NCBI GenBank assembly: GCA_938035945.1 | Contig: CALHOU010000013.1 | Coordinates: 1 to 50,839 of the forward strand | DNA length: 50,839 nucleotides | Source: an uncultured Granulosicoccaceae bacterium | Lineage (GTDB): Bacteria > Pseudomonadota > Gammaproteobacteria > Granulosicoccales > Granulosicoccaceae | Reading direction: 5' to 3' | Shown here: positions 17,366-25,895 of the stretch, piece after piece | Layout of the letters: the number at the start of each line of letters is the position of its first letter | How positions within the stretch are numbered: position 1 is the stretch's first letter | Translations under genes and position numbers: made by a program | Notes under the pieces: generated by a model | The model's database searches: none | The model's input: only the letters and a program-made list of their open reading frames with translations | Told to the model about the DNA's origin: nothing

Positions 17366-18408
17366 ATTAGTTGGTACGCACGTTCGGCAAGTTTTTTTGT
17401 ATAGCGATTTATTTTAGTGTGGCCAGGCATCCACCCTTCTAAAAACCGATAAAAGTCAGTCCATGCAATGGCATAAAGCCCTCTCCATGATTCTTCAACT
17501 TTTTCGGCGAGCTCGGCTCGCTCGTCTTCATTCGATACAGCAAGAGATTGTGATTCACAGAGCTTGCGTTTTAGCGCACTAAAATAGGTTGATAAGAGCG
17601 CTTGTTCATAGTGCTCGATATCACTCTCATTTAAACAACTGCCCAAGAAATAAACAACATCCTTAATGCCCACACCACCGCCTACGTATTGAAAATCAAC
17701 GGCAGCCACATGGGTTTTATCTTCACTAAAACAAAAGTTAGCAAGCTTTGCGTCACCGTGTACCAGGCATTGATACTCACACGAATTTAATCGCTCATCT
17801 AATTTCGGCGCTGCCGTTTTCAACGCACCCACAGGCATGTCGTTTAGCTCATCGGTTCTGGTATCAAGATGCCAATAAGTTCCCACTGGCCAAAGCCCGG
17901 TCGGTGCTTGTGCGAAAAATTGTGCGTGAAATGCAGCTAGCCATTCAAGGCAAACGGCAGCTTCACCAACAGATAATGATTGACAACGTCGTGGATATTG
18001 CTGGTTTAAATCTTCCATTAGTATCCACCGCAGAGCATCCTCACTGCCTGTTGCCAACGCCTTAGGCACTGCGCAATGAGCATCACACTGATGTGCATAA
18101 GCCTTATACCAATGCGTTTCGATTTGATACGAGCGTAACTTACGTTGATGAGAGCTGTTGGTATTCCAACCACGTGGGTGTTGCGGTTGCGCAGGAGGGT
18201 CAATCAGTTTTAAAACAAGCGATGAAACGTTGGCCCCGTCTAGCTCTAGCTGGATGATGCCGCCATAACCACTCCACAGCTCTTGCAAGGTTTGGCGTTC
18301 ACGCACCCCACTAGCACCAGTGACTTGCGCAATTTCATCGAGAATATTGTTAGACAGAAATTCAGATGACAATGACGTTACGCCACCTTTGCCGGTGAGA
18401 TGGAGCAT
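17362..18408 (-). CDS. APH/ecdysteroid-kinase-like phosphotransferase
   Basis: This 348-residue protein has a kinase-like fold of the aminoglycoside/choline phosphotransferase group. The catalytic loop CLVHGDAKLANFCF (near residue 215) and the metal-binding VAAVDFQYVGGGVGIKDVVYF resemble the DUF1679/EcKinase family more than antibiotic-resistance enzymes. RWILMEDLNQQYPRR is the hinge region. It probably phosphorylates a small hydroxylated metabolite. The ATG overlaps the upstream glutaredoxin-like gene by 31 bp; a TTG at 18372 with AAGGTGG upstream would avoid the overlap, so the start is uncertain. Confidence 0.75.
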   Translation of the reverse strand: MLHLTGKGGVTSLSSEFLSNNILDEIAQVTGASGVRERQTLQELWSGYGGIIQLELDGANVSSLVLKLIDPPAQPQHPRGWNTNSSHQRKLRSYQIETHWYKAYAHQCDAHCAVPKALATGSEDALRWILMEDLNQQYPRRCQSLSVGEAAVCLEWLAAFHAQFFAQAPTGLWPVGTYWHLDTRTDELNDMPVGALKTAAPKLDERLNSCEYQCLVHGDAKLANFCFSEDKTHVAAVDFQYVGGGVGIKDVVYFLGSCLNESDIEHYEQALLSTYFSALKRKLCESQSLAVSNEDERAELAEKVEESWRGLYAIAWTDFYRFLEGWMPGHTKINRYTKKLAERAYQLI

Positions 18409-18995
18409 TGCCCACGATCCGGATTCGGTTCAACCTCTTCGTTTACAATCGCTGCTAGCTGATCTGCGCCACCAACATACTCCCCATCAATCCAGATTTG
18501 CGGCACCGTAATCGGCGTTTTTGGACCCACAATCGGCTTTACGCGTGCCAACATTTCGTAGAGGTCGAGCGGATTTTCGATTACGTCTCTGTATTCATAG
18601 TCGATACCTGCACGATCGAGATGGGCCTTGGCGCGTAAACAGTGTGGGCAGGTTTCTTTGCCAAAAACATGATTTCCGTTCATGTGTGTTCGCTTCGCAT
18701 GTTGTTCGACGACAGCTTGCGTTAGTAAGCCACGATTAAGTGCACCTCCTTGGCCAATAACTTTGCCTTCTACTAAAACGATAGGAGCATGCCATCCACC
18801 TTTAACCAAGGGTCGATACCATTCACTTAACCAGTCACGAGTCTCAAGCTCAACGGGTATGTCTTTGAGTTCATTGGCCATCGTGTCTTTGATGATATCG
18901 GCCGTTAATGCACACTCACCACATGGGATTGATACTTTGAACGGGCCCCAAGAGCCAGCCCATTTGTAAACCATAATTCTAATAGGGTTTATCAT
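18378..18995 (-). CDS. double glutaredoxin-fold protein
   Basis: Two thioredoxin-fold modules are joined in about 205 residues. The first has a CGEC site (SIPCGECALTADIIKD) and a cis-proline loop HAPIVLVEG; the second is a classical glutaredoxin with CPHC (KETCPHCLRAKAHLD), TVPQIWIDGEYVGG and a typical length. It probably performs glutathione- or thiol-dependent disulfide exchange in the cytoplasm. I place the start at the ATG at 18995; a TTG four codons upstream (19007) is possible. It precedes a kinase-like gene with which it overlaps. Confidence 0.78.
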   Translation of the reverse strand: MINPIRIMVYKWAGSWGPFKVSIPCGECALTADIIKDTMANELKDIPVELETRDWLSEWYRPLVKGGWHAPIVLVEGKVIGQGGALNRGLLTQAVVEQHAKRTHMNGNHVFGKETCPHCLRAKAHLDRAGIDYEYRDVIENPLDLYEMLARVKPIVGPKTPITVPQIWIDGEYVGGADQLAAIVNEEVEPNPDRGQCSISPAKVA

Positions 18996-19098
18996 GCGCG
19001 TTTTCAACTCAACTGTTAAAAGATAGCGGGAAAGATTCCACTAAATCCATAGAGCCAGCCCAGCGTAAATAGTTCCGGGCATCATGCAATTGCGTGGA

Positions 19099-20241
19099 TC
19101 AGGACGCATTTAGTCGCTTAGCCAAGGGTGTTAGTTGGGTTTTTCGTATGCGTAGCTCGGGCAACTGACCGGCATTAATCAGTAGATCGTGCTTTAAACC
19201 AAACAAGTATGGATACCACTCCCTGGATAACGGCGTCTTCCATTTCCACAACAATGCCTCCACCGCCGCCAATTGTTGTTCCAATGTGGATTCACCTTCA
19301 TAGGATGAAACACCAAGATGATCGAAGGGTGGATGATTAAAGTATTCAAACACATGCTCAAATTCCTCAGGCACGCCATGCTTTTTTAATGCTTGGCTCC
19401 ACGCTGACGATGCATCATCATGGTTAATGGTGTTCGTCATGATATCCAATAACAAGGCATCGGTGGCCGGCATGCCTGTTGGATTAAGCATCACATCACC
19501 AAGCCCCGCCCTGCCGCTCCAGGGGCCAACAAACAATCGTCTGGGGCAGTAGTCGTTTGCGTAGTAGTTATCCCAAACAACCATTCGGTGACGAATAGCA
19601 CTAGCATAATCGGCGTAGTCTTCAGACCTGACTAAAGGTGCAACAATGTGCGAACCGCAGTGAAAAATAACATGGCCCTGGTCGAGTTCGGCACTAAACG
19701 ATACGGCATAGTTTAACGACTCATGCTCAAGCTCTTTTGCATACACTCGAGGTACAACATAAATGCACTGATCAATGGCCTCGGCTAAGGCGTTGGCTAG
19801 TTGCGCATGTGCCTGCCCTTCATACTCAGCCTTTGAATTGCTGGCTTGAAATTGTGCGTTTATATCATCCATCAACAAAGCTATTGCATGCGCACCATCG
19901 TCTAGCAGTTGCTTCGCTTTTTGGACTAAAGCTGCAAAGTCAGCACCGGTTGGCAAATGACTGAAATCGAAATCCAATCCAGGCGCCAAGCCTGCGATGA
20001 CTTGCACGTGTAATGCATCTGCATTAGCGACCCACGCTGAATACTGCTGACGCCAGAGCTGAGGGTAAGGTTCACGCCAATGAAAACGATGATAAACATC
20101 CTCTTTGGGTGCGTAAAAATAACTGGACAAACGGCATGCATGAAGCTGTTGCACAATCTCTGCGCGCTCATCCCAGCTAAGTAGATTTCCATAGTAACCT
20201 TCAATATAACCCTGACAGGGCTGGGTATCGATCGGTTTCAT
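19099..20241 (-). CDS. GH84-type beta-N-acetylglucosaminidase
   Basis: This 380-residue protein matches the catalytic domain of glycoside hydrolase family 84 (O-GlcNAcase/hyaluronidase-like). The N-terminus GYIEGYYGNLLSWDERAE and YFYAPKEDVYHRFHWREPYP are family hallmarks, and MDDINAQF near residue 120 holds the Asp-Asp pair used in substrate-assisted catalysis. There is no signal peptide and no accessory domain, so it is probably cytoplasmic. Its ATG overlaps the anmK stop by one base, and anmK overlaps the amidase gene, giving a three-gene operon. The context argues that it releases GlcNAc from recycled cell-wall fragments rather than acting on O-GlcNAc proteins; that is inference. Confidence 0.85.
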   Translation of the reverse strand: MKPIDTQPCQGYIEGYYGNLLSWDERAEIVQQLHACRLSSYFYAPKEDVYHRFHWREPYPQLWRQQYSAWVANADALHVQVIAGLAPGLDFDFSHLPTGADFAALVQKAKQLLDDGAHAIALLMDDINAQFQASNSKAEYEGQAHAQLANALAEAIDQCIYVVPRVYAKELEHESLNYAVSFSAELDQGHVIFHCGSHIVAPLVRSEDYADYASAIRHRMVVWDNYYANDYCPRRLFVGPWSGRAGLGDVMLNPTGMPATDALLLDIMTNTINHDDASSAWSQALKKHGVPEEFEHVFEYFNHPPFDHLGVSSYEGESTLEQQLAAVEALLWKWKTPLSREWYPYLFGLKHDLLINAGQLPELRIRKTQLTPLAKRLNAS

Positions 20242-21344
20242 TACTTAGACTCAGCTCGTTGTAATTGCCCGGCAACCGTTGCGTGGGTACAACCTGTTGT
20301 TGATGGGAAGGTAGACGGCAGAGCATATTGATGGCGTACGGCTAACAGGCCCATGAGCTCAGCCTCGATGTAATCACCTTTTAAATTTAAAGAATCAGCC
20401 GTGCAAACGAGGCATTCAACCGCCTGCTGTAAATACTGTAGTAGCGACTTATTGTGCTGGCCGCCACCACACACGATAATTTTCGTCGGCTTAAGCTTGC
20501 AAGCGCGTATAGCTTGGCCAACACTGGCAGCCGTCATGGCGGTTAAGCTGGCCATGGCATCACAGTGCGACATAGCCATCAATGTGTCTGACTTTAATAT
20601 CGCATTAAACTCAGCGCGGTCAAGCGATTTTGGAATGGCGCTATTAAAAAAAGCATGCTGCATGAAGTCGTCCACCAGGGCTTGGTTAACCTGACCTTGT
20701 CTAGCCAACGCACCTTCTTTATCAAAGGCCTGGCCTAAATTCAGTTGCATATATTGATCTAACAAACCATTACCAGGGCCGGTATCAAAACCAATCAAGG
20801 TAGAACCATCCCAATAACTCAAATTTGCTACACCACCAATGTTTAACATGGCTGCTGGTAACTCGGTTTGGAGTGAGGCAATTAAGCTTTGATGATAAAT
20901 AGGCGCAAGCGGCGCGCCTTGCCCACCTGCAAGCAGATCGTTTGCGCGAAAGTCGTGCACCGTATCAACCTGAGTCAATTGTGCAAGCGTTCTAGCATCG
21001 CCCAACTGAACACTTTTACCCTGCAGCGGTTCATGCACAATAGTTTGACCGTGAAAACCAATTAACTGCACGGGTTTGTCTGTTGCGCTTTTTAATTGAT
21101 TCGCCGCCGTTGCGTGGTCCTGAGCAATGGCCATTGACAGGTCTTGAACTGTCGCTTTGTTCTGTAGAAATTCATTAGGATTTTTGTAGGCACTAAATAT
21201 GGCATCACGAGTCGCACGACGATACTTTGATGAAACGGTTGCTACACGCTCTAGGCTGTTACCATCTGTTCGTACCAATGCAGCATCGATTCCATCGACA
21301 CTGGTGCCTGACATTAAACCGATGGCTAATAGACTCTGACTCAT
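20241..21344 (-). CDS. anmK: anhydro-N-acetylmuramic acid kinase
   Basis: AnmK phosphorylates and opens 1,6-anhydroMurNAc to MurNAc-6-phosphate in peptidoglycan recycling. The protein begins AIGLMSGTSVDGIDAAL, the family signature and phosphate-binding loop, and contains GFDTGPGNGLLDQY and CGGGQHNKSLL. I use the ATG at 21344, giving 367 residues, because it overlaps the amidase stop as ATGA and matches the family's usual length; a start at 21365 would add seven poorly conserved residues. The neighbours are an AmpD-like amidase upstream and the GH84 enzyme downstream. Confidence 0.95.
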   Translation of the reverse strand: MSQSLLAIGLMSGTSVDGIDAALVRTDGNSLERVATVSSKYRRATRDAIFSAYKNPNEFLQNKATVQDLSMAIAQDHATAANQLKSATDKPVQLIGFHGQTIVHEPLQGKSVQLGDARTLAQLTQVDTVHDFRANDLLAGGQGAPLAPIYHQSLIASLQTELPAAMLNIGGVANLSYWDGSTLIGFDTGPGNGLLDQYMQLNLGQAFDKEGALARQGQVNQALVDDFMQHAFFNSAIPKSLDRAEFNAILKSDTLMAMSHCDAMASLTAMTAASVGQAIRACKLKPTKIIVCGGGQHNKSLLQYLQQAVECLVCTADSLNLKGDYIEAELMGLLAVRHQYALPSTFPSTTGCTHATVAGQLQRAESK

Positions 21345-21745
21345 GTAATACGAGCTGACCACCAAGCGGCGACATCAAAGTTGGGGCAGGTTTTCTCTGT
21401 GTAATCGAAATCACAATGGCCACAAATGGTGGCCTTCGGGTATTGCACCTGCCAGTCTTTAAGAACGGTTTCGAGTGATTGCAATTGTTCATCGCTAAAT
21501 TCACTACGCCCGATCAAACACACACCTAAGCTTTGCTCGTTATGACCGTAAACATGGGCGCCTATCCAACAATCCGGCCGGCCATGTTCGATGGTACCGT
21601 CGCGACGAATAACCCGATGATACCCCACACCATGCCAGCCAAAACCAAGATGCATTTCGTGTATATCACGACAACTCAAATCTTCTTCGTCGGGCGTGTC
21701 GGCGCAATGCACAACAAGGTACTTTATATTTTCGGCTTTTAGCAT
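21341..21745 (-). CDS. AmpD-like N-acetylmuramoyl-L-alanine amidase
   Basis: This 134-residue Amidase_2 (T7 lysozyme-like) protein cleaves the bond between MurNAc and L-Ala in muropeptides. Predicted zinc ligands are His13 (LVVHCADTP), His110 (ICGHCDFD) and Cys120 (TCPNFDV). GWHGVGYHRVIRRDG and NEQSLGVCLIG are conserved. There is no signal peptide, so it should work in the cytoplasm on imported muropeptides, supplying AnmK. It is shorter than E. coli AmpD (about 180 residues). It leads the operon, divergent from the NlpC/P60 gene. Confidence 0.88.
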   Translation of the reverse strand: MLKAENIKYLVVHCADTPDEEDLSCRDIHEMHLGFGWHGVGYHRVIRRDGTIEHGRPDCWIGAHVYGHNEQSLGVCLIGRSEFSDEQLQSLETVLKDWQVQYPKATICGHCDFDYTEKTCPNFDVAAWWSARIT

Positions 21746-21796
21746 GCGTGGTATTATTCGAAAAAACTTAAGGGTGGTTTCGAGCTCTCGATCTTA

Positions 21797-21840
21797 TATT
21801 ATCAAGCAACACTACCATTATTATCAAGCAACACTACCAT
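21797..21840. repeat. perfect 22-bp tandem duplication
   Basis: Two adjacent identical 22-base units (core TATCAAGCAACACTACCAT) lie in the gap between the divergent amidase and NlpC/P60 genes. The unit is not a multiple of three, which argues against this stretch being coding. Confidence 0.85.
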
Positions 21841-21887
21841 GCTACGATAAAGCACAGCATTTAAGCAAAATCTTGAGTCATTTTTAC

Positions 21888-22646
21888 ATGCGCATCGGTA
21901 CCCAAACAGCCAATATTCACGCCAGCGCGGCCCTTGAATCCGAAACTACCAGCCAAGCCTTGTTTGGCGAGCGCGTGAAAGTGATACAAGCTGACCAACA
22001 CTGGTCTTACATTGAGTTGCTGACCGATGGCTACACAGGACATATGCAAAATCAATTTTTGCAACACAACAGCACTGAATCCACCCATCGAGTAATCGCT
22101 CGATCCACACTACTGTTCAGCCAACCAGATATAAAAAGTCGCGTCCATCACCACCTAAGCTTTGCCAGTGAACTGAGTTTGCAACACCTGGAAGACTCAA
22201 AATTTGCACAAACCCATGACGGGTATTTTATTTGGAAGGCTCACACAAGCGCACTCGAGTCAACGCTTCCTGGCCACCTTATCGATACAGCTCAATCCAT
22301 GTTTCTAGGCGCACCGTATCTATGGGGCGGCCGCTCACCGACCGGTATTGATTGCTCAGGCGTTGTGCAACTGAGCGCAATGGTACATGGCTGGTCACTG
22401 CCTCGCGACACTAAAGATCAGCTTGCCTATTTCTACAGTGGCGAGGGTGCCACTAAAATAGAATACGCCGACAAACGGCTCAACGATCTGATTTATTGGC
22501 CTGGGCACGTTGCCATTGTGCTAAACCCAACAACGGTTGTGCATGCGACTGCGCATAGCCTGGAATGCTGCCGTGAAAGCCTCGCCGCCGTTGAAGCTCG
22601 AGCTGGCATGCCGGAGTCGATATGGAGACTGACGCCCCCACACTAG
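21888..22646 (+). CDS. SH3-NlpC/P60 peptidoglycan endopeptidase
   Basis: This 252-residue cysteine peptidase probably cleaves gamma-D-Glu-diaminopimelate links in peptidoglycan or muropeptides. Residues about 1-130 hold SH3-type segments (FGERVKVIQADQHWSYIELL and a second weaker copy near HLSFASELSL). The NlpC/P60 core has the catalytic Cys in PTGIDCSGVVQL, His in PGHVAIVL and a polar third residue in VVHATAHS. I choose the ATG at 21888; a longer frame from 21696 would overlap the amidase gene and run through a tandem repeat. No signal peptide is seen with this start, so it may be a cytoplasmic recycling enzyme. The divergent amidase/AnmK/GH84 operon supports that. Confidence 0.87.
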   Translation: MRIGTQTANIHASAALESETTSQALFGERVKVIQADQHWSYIELLTDGYTGHMQNQFLQHNSTESTHRVIARSTLLFSQPDIKSRVHHHLSFASELSLQHLEDSKFAQTHDGYFIWKAHTSALESTLPGHLIDTAQSMFLGAPYLWGGRSPTGIDCSGVVQLSAMVHGWSLPRDTKDQLAYFYSGEGATKIEYADKRLNDLIYWPGHVAIVLNPTTVVHATAHSLECCRESLAAVEARAGMPESIWRLTPPH

Positions 22647-22688
22647 ATCCGTTAGGCTATAACCAACACTTTATTTGGACCAATCTGC

Positions 22689-23294
22689 ATGGCTCGCCCA
22701 ACCCCCACGCTTGAACTTATTGATCGATTGCTCGAAGTTATCGATAACGATATTTTACCTTTAACAAAAGACGGTGTTGCACAAGGCAATAAAGTGTTTG
22801 GTGCAGCACTGTTGCACAAGTCGGATTTATCGCTATTGCTGGCTGAAACCAATAACGAATTGGAAAGCCCGCTATTGCATGGAGAAATGCATGCATTGAA
22901 ACGCTACCATGAACTTAGCGCCACCGACCGCCCGGCACCCGAAGAATTGATATTTTTATCTACGCATGAACCGTGTAGCTTATGTATGTCGGCGATTACT
23001 TGGGCAGGTTTTGATAACTTTTTCTATCTGTTTAGCCATGAAGACTCGCGCGATGCCATTGCCATTCCGCACGATTTAAAAATATTAAAAGAAGTGTTCG
23101 ATGTAAATCCTGGCGAGTACCGCAGCAGCAATGCATTTTGGGATAGCTTTGGCATTCGTCGCTTGGTTAACGACTTGGACGAGATTGAGAGAACGCAGCG
23201 GCTGCAAAAAATAGAAAAAGTTATTAAACAGTACGAAGAACTGTCGACTCATTACCAAACTGGTAAGGACGATAACGCGATACCACTTAACTAA
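22689..23294 (+). CDS. nucleoside/cytosine deaminase-like protein
   Basis: This 201-residue member of the cytidine deaminase superfamily has zinc-site motifs HGEMHAL (His and catalytic Glu near residues 60-62) and EPCSLCMSAITWAG (two Cys ligands). HGE rather than HAE is also seen in yeast-type cytosine deaminases. The C-terminal third, from about residue 125, is a long polar and probably helical extension (DLDEIERTQRLQKIEKVIKQ) not needed for the core fold. It probably deaminates a base or nucleoside; the substrate is unclear. It lies 42 bp after the NlpC gene and 54 bp before the flavoprotein gene. Confidence 0.82.
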   Translation: MARPTPTLELIDRLLEVIDNDILPLTKDGVAQGNKVFGAALLHKSDLSLLLAETNNELESPLLHGEMHALKRYHELSATDRPAPEELIFLSTHEPCSLCMSAITWAGFDNFFYLFSHEDSRDAIAIPHDLKILKEVFDVNPGEYRSSNAFWDSFGIRRLVNDLDEIERTQRLQKIEKVIKQYEELSTHYQTGKDDNAIPLN

Positions 23295-23348
23295 TTTGGT
23301 CAAGTGGTTCGTACAGAAATACATAACAAAATCATCTAAGGTAGCACT

Positions 23349-25895
23349 ATGAAAACGCAGGCGCGGGTTGTAGTTATTGGTGGCGGCGTGGTTGGTTGCT
23401 CGGTTCTCTATCATCTGGCCAAAGCCGGTTGGACCGATGTCTTGTTGATTGAACGCTCGGAACTCACCAGTGGTTCATCGTGGCATGCAGCCGGTGGCTT
23501 TCACACACTCAATGGCGACCCGAATGTAGCTAAATTACAGGCCTATACGGTTTCACTATACGAAGAACTAGAAAAAATTTCTGGTCAAGCATGTTCATTG
23601 CACTTAACCGGTGGTGTGATGATGGCTGACACCGAAGAACGAATGAATTTCTTGCGCTACGTGCACGCCACAGGCCGTGCATTGGGCATGGAGACCGAGA
23701 TCATTACGCCATCAGAAGCAAAAGCCATGTTTCCGTTAATGGACGAGTCGCACTTTGTTGGTGCCTTATGGGACCCAGTTGAAGGACATCTCGACCCATC
23801 CGGCACTACTCACGCTTACGCGAAGGCTGCTCAAAAACTTGGTGCTAACATTATTCTACGCAATAGAGTTGTCGAATTAAACCCAGTCAATGAAGGGTGG
23901 GACGTTGTTACCGAGCAAGGCACTGTGCGTGCCGAGCACGTCGTTAATGCAGGCGGTCTTTGGGCGCGTGAAGTCGGCCGCATGGTAGGTATTGAATTAC
24001 CCGTGCTGGCGATGGAACATATGTACATGATCACCGACGACATCCCGCAAGTGGTCGAATTCAATCAAACCACGGGGCAAGAGCTGGTTGGCGTAATAGA
24101 TTTTAAGGCTGAAATTTATACTCGGCAGGAAGGCAATGGTTTGGCCTTAGGCACTTACGAGAAAGCCTGCAAGCCATGGTCACCGCAAAACACCCCATGG
24201 GATTTTGGACATGAACTCTTAACACCCGATTTTGACCGTATTGGCCCATCCCTTGAGCTTGGTTCTAAACACTTTCCAGGCTTTGCCGAAGCGGGCTTAA
24301 AGCAAACCATTAACGGGCCTTTCACATTCGCACCTGATGGCAACCCGCTTATAGGCCCGGTGCAAGGCTTACAAAATTTTTGGTGTGCTTGTGCAGTCAT
24401 GGCGGGGTTTAGTCAAGGTGGTGGTGTTGGGTTGGCGTTAGCGAACTGGATTATCGAAGGTGACCCAGGTCACGATGTATTTGGCATGGATGTATCGCGC
24501 TTTGGCGACTTCACCACTATGCGCTATACCAATGCAAAAGTACGAGAAAACTATTCACGCCGCTTCTCTATTCGCTTTCCTAACGAAGAATTACCGGCAG
24601 GTCGCCCACAACAAACCACCCCGCTCTACGACTTAATGATAGGTGAAAACAATGCTGTTATGGGCGATACCTGGGGCTTAGAAACACCGCTTTGGTTTGC
24701 CCCCAAGGGCGTCGAAGCTGTGGACGAATTGTCGTTCCATCGATCAAACGACTTTGAACACATCGCCAACGAAGTCAAAGCTGTTCGCGAAGCTGTGGGC
24801 ATCACAGAGATTGCCAACTTTGCTAAATACCGCATCACCGGCACTAACAGCGAACAATGGCTAAACGAACTTATGACTAACACCATGCCGCGGTTTGGGC
24901 GTGTTGTGTTAACACCGATGCTCAATTACTTTGGCAAACTGATTGGCGACTTTACTATTGCCAAACTAGCCGACAATGACTTCATGATGTGGGGCTCATC
25001 CGGTGCACAAATCTATCACCAGCGCTGGTTCGAACAGCACTTACCAAATGATCATAGCGTGCAGCTCAATCGCCTCGGCCAAACTATGGTGGGTTTGTCC
25101 ATCGCCGGCCCAAAAGCACGTGATGTGCTTGCACCCTTAGTTGATATACCGGTTGATAACGCCAATTTTAAATTTATGGACTTTCGTCAAACCGACGTTG
25201 CCGGCTGCCCGTGCATGATCAATCGCTTGTCCTATTCTGGCGACTTGGGTTACGAGATTTGGATGGAACCGACCTATGAGCGTCGCGTGTATTTGGCGCT
25301 TAAAGCGGCGGGACAAACGTTTGGTATTAAAGATTTTGGCATGCGCGCCCTGCTAAGCATGCGCTTGGAGAAGAATTTCCCAACCTGGTTTGCTGAGTTG
25401 CGACCAATCTACGGACCATTCGAAGCGGATATGGATCGTTTTATAAAATTGTCCAAAAATAAATTTATTGGCCGTGATCAAGCCCAATTGGAATTTGAAC
25501 AAGGTCCAAAATTAAAACGCGTATCCCTGGCAATTGATACAGAGAATACTGATGTCATGGGTGATGAACCGATATGGGCTAAATGCGGCGCTAAGGATTT
25601 TAACAGTGTGAGTAAATCCCACGGATACGGTGCCAAACGCTTCGATGACAAAGGTCAGGAATACCCAGCGCCCTCCGCACAGATCGATGGCGAGTGGCGA
25701 GTGGTTGGCTGGGTAACCTCAGGTGGGTATGGACACAGCGTGCAGCTATCCTTGGCGCAGGGCTATATTCCGGCACAGTTAGCTGCAAGCGATTCGAACA
25801 CGGGCTTACAAGTAGAAATTTTAGGTAAGCGCTGCGCGGCTCGCCTACTGCACGAGCCACCGTTCGACCCTAGCGGTGAGCGCATGCGTGCTTAA
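23349..25895 (+). CDS. dimethylglycine/sarcosine dehydrogenase-like flavoprotein
   Basis: This 848-residue protein has an N-terminal FAD oxidase (DAO) domain with VVVIGGGVVGCSVLYHL at residues 7-23 and SSWHAAGGF, where the His is the usual covalent FAD site. The FAO_M linker follows at about 380-440, and a GcvT-type folate domain covers about 470-840 (FAKYRITGTNSEQWLN, then SYSGDLGYEIWMEP, and SGGYGHSVQLSLAQGYIP). Such enzymes demethylate dimethylglycine or sarcosine and pass the carbon to tetrahydrofolate. The gene is convergent with the acyl-CoA ligase, overlapping by four bases. Next to a DmdA-type operon it fits glycine betaine/DMSP use, though the exact N-methyl substrate is not certain. 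Confidence 0.88.
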   Translation: MKTQARVVVIGGGVVGCSVLYHLAKAGWTDVLLIERSELTSGSSWHAAGGFHTLNGDPNVAKLQAYTVSLYEELEKISGQACSLHLTGGVMMADTEERMNFLRYVHATGRALGMETEIITPSEAKAMFPLMDESHFVGALWDPVEGHLDPSGTTHAYAKAAQKLGANIILRNRVVELNPVNEGWDVVTEQGTVRAEHVVNAGGLWAREVGRMVGIELPVLAMEHMYMITDDIPQVVEFNQTTGQELVGVIDFKAEIYTRQEGNGLALGTYEKACKPWSPQNTPWDFGHELLTPDFDRIGPSLELGSKHFPGFAEAGLKQTINGPFTFAPDGNPLIGPVQGLQNFWCACAVMAGFSQGGGVGLALANWIIEGDPGHDVFGMDVSRFGDFTTMRYTNAKVRENYSRRFSIRFPNEELPAGRPQQTTPLYDLMIGENNAVMGDTWGLETPLWFAPKGVEAVDELSFHRSNDFEHIANEVKAVREAVGITEIANFAKYRITGTNSEQWLNELMTNTMPRFGRVVLTPMLNYFGKLIGDFTIAKLADNDFMMWGSSGAQIYHQRWFEQHLPNDHSVQLNRLGQTMVGLSIAGPKARDVLAPLVDIPVDNANFKFMDFRQTDVAGCPCMINRLSYSGDLGYEIWMEPTYERRVYLALKAAGQTFGIKDFGMRALLSMRLEKNFPTWFAELRPIYGPFEADMDRFIKLSKNKFIGRDQAQLEFEQGPKLKRVSLAIDTENTDVMGDEPIWAKCGAKDFNSVSKSHGYGAKRFDDKGQEYPAPSAQIDGEWRVVGWVTSGGYGHSVQLSLAQGYIPAQLAASDSNTGLQVEILGKRCAARLLHEPPFDPSGERMRA

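Noticed and set aside
21696..21887. Longer start for the NlpC/P60 protein
   Set aside because: It would overlap the divergent amidase gene and read through a 22-bp tandem repeat that is not a codon multiple.
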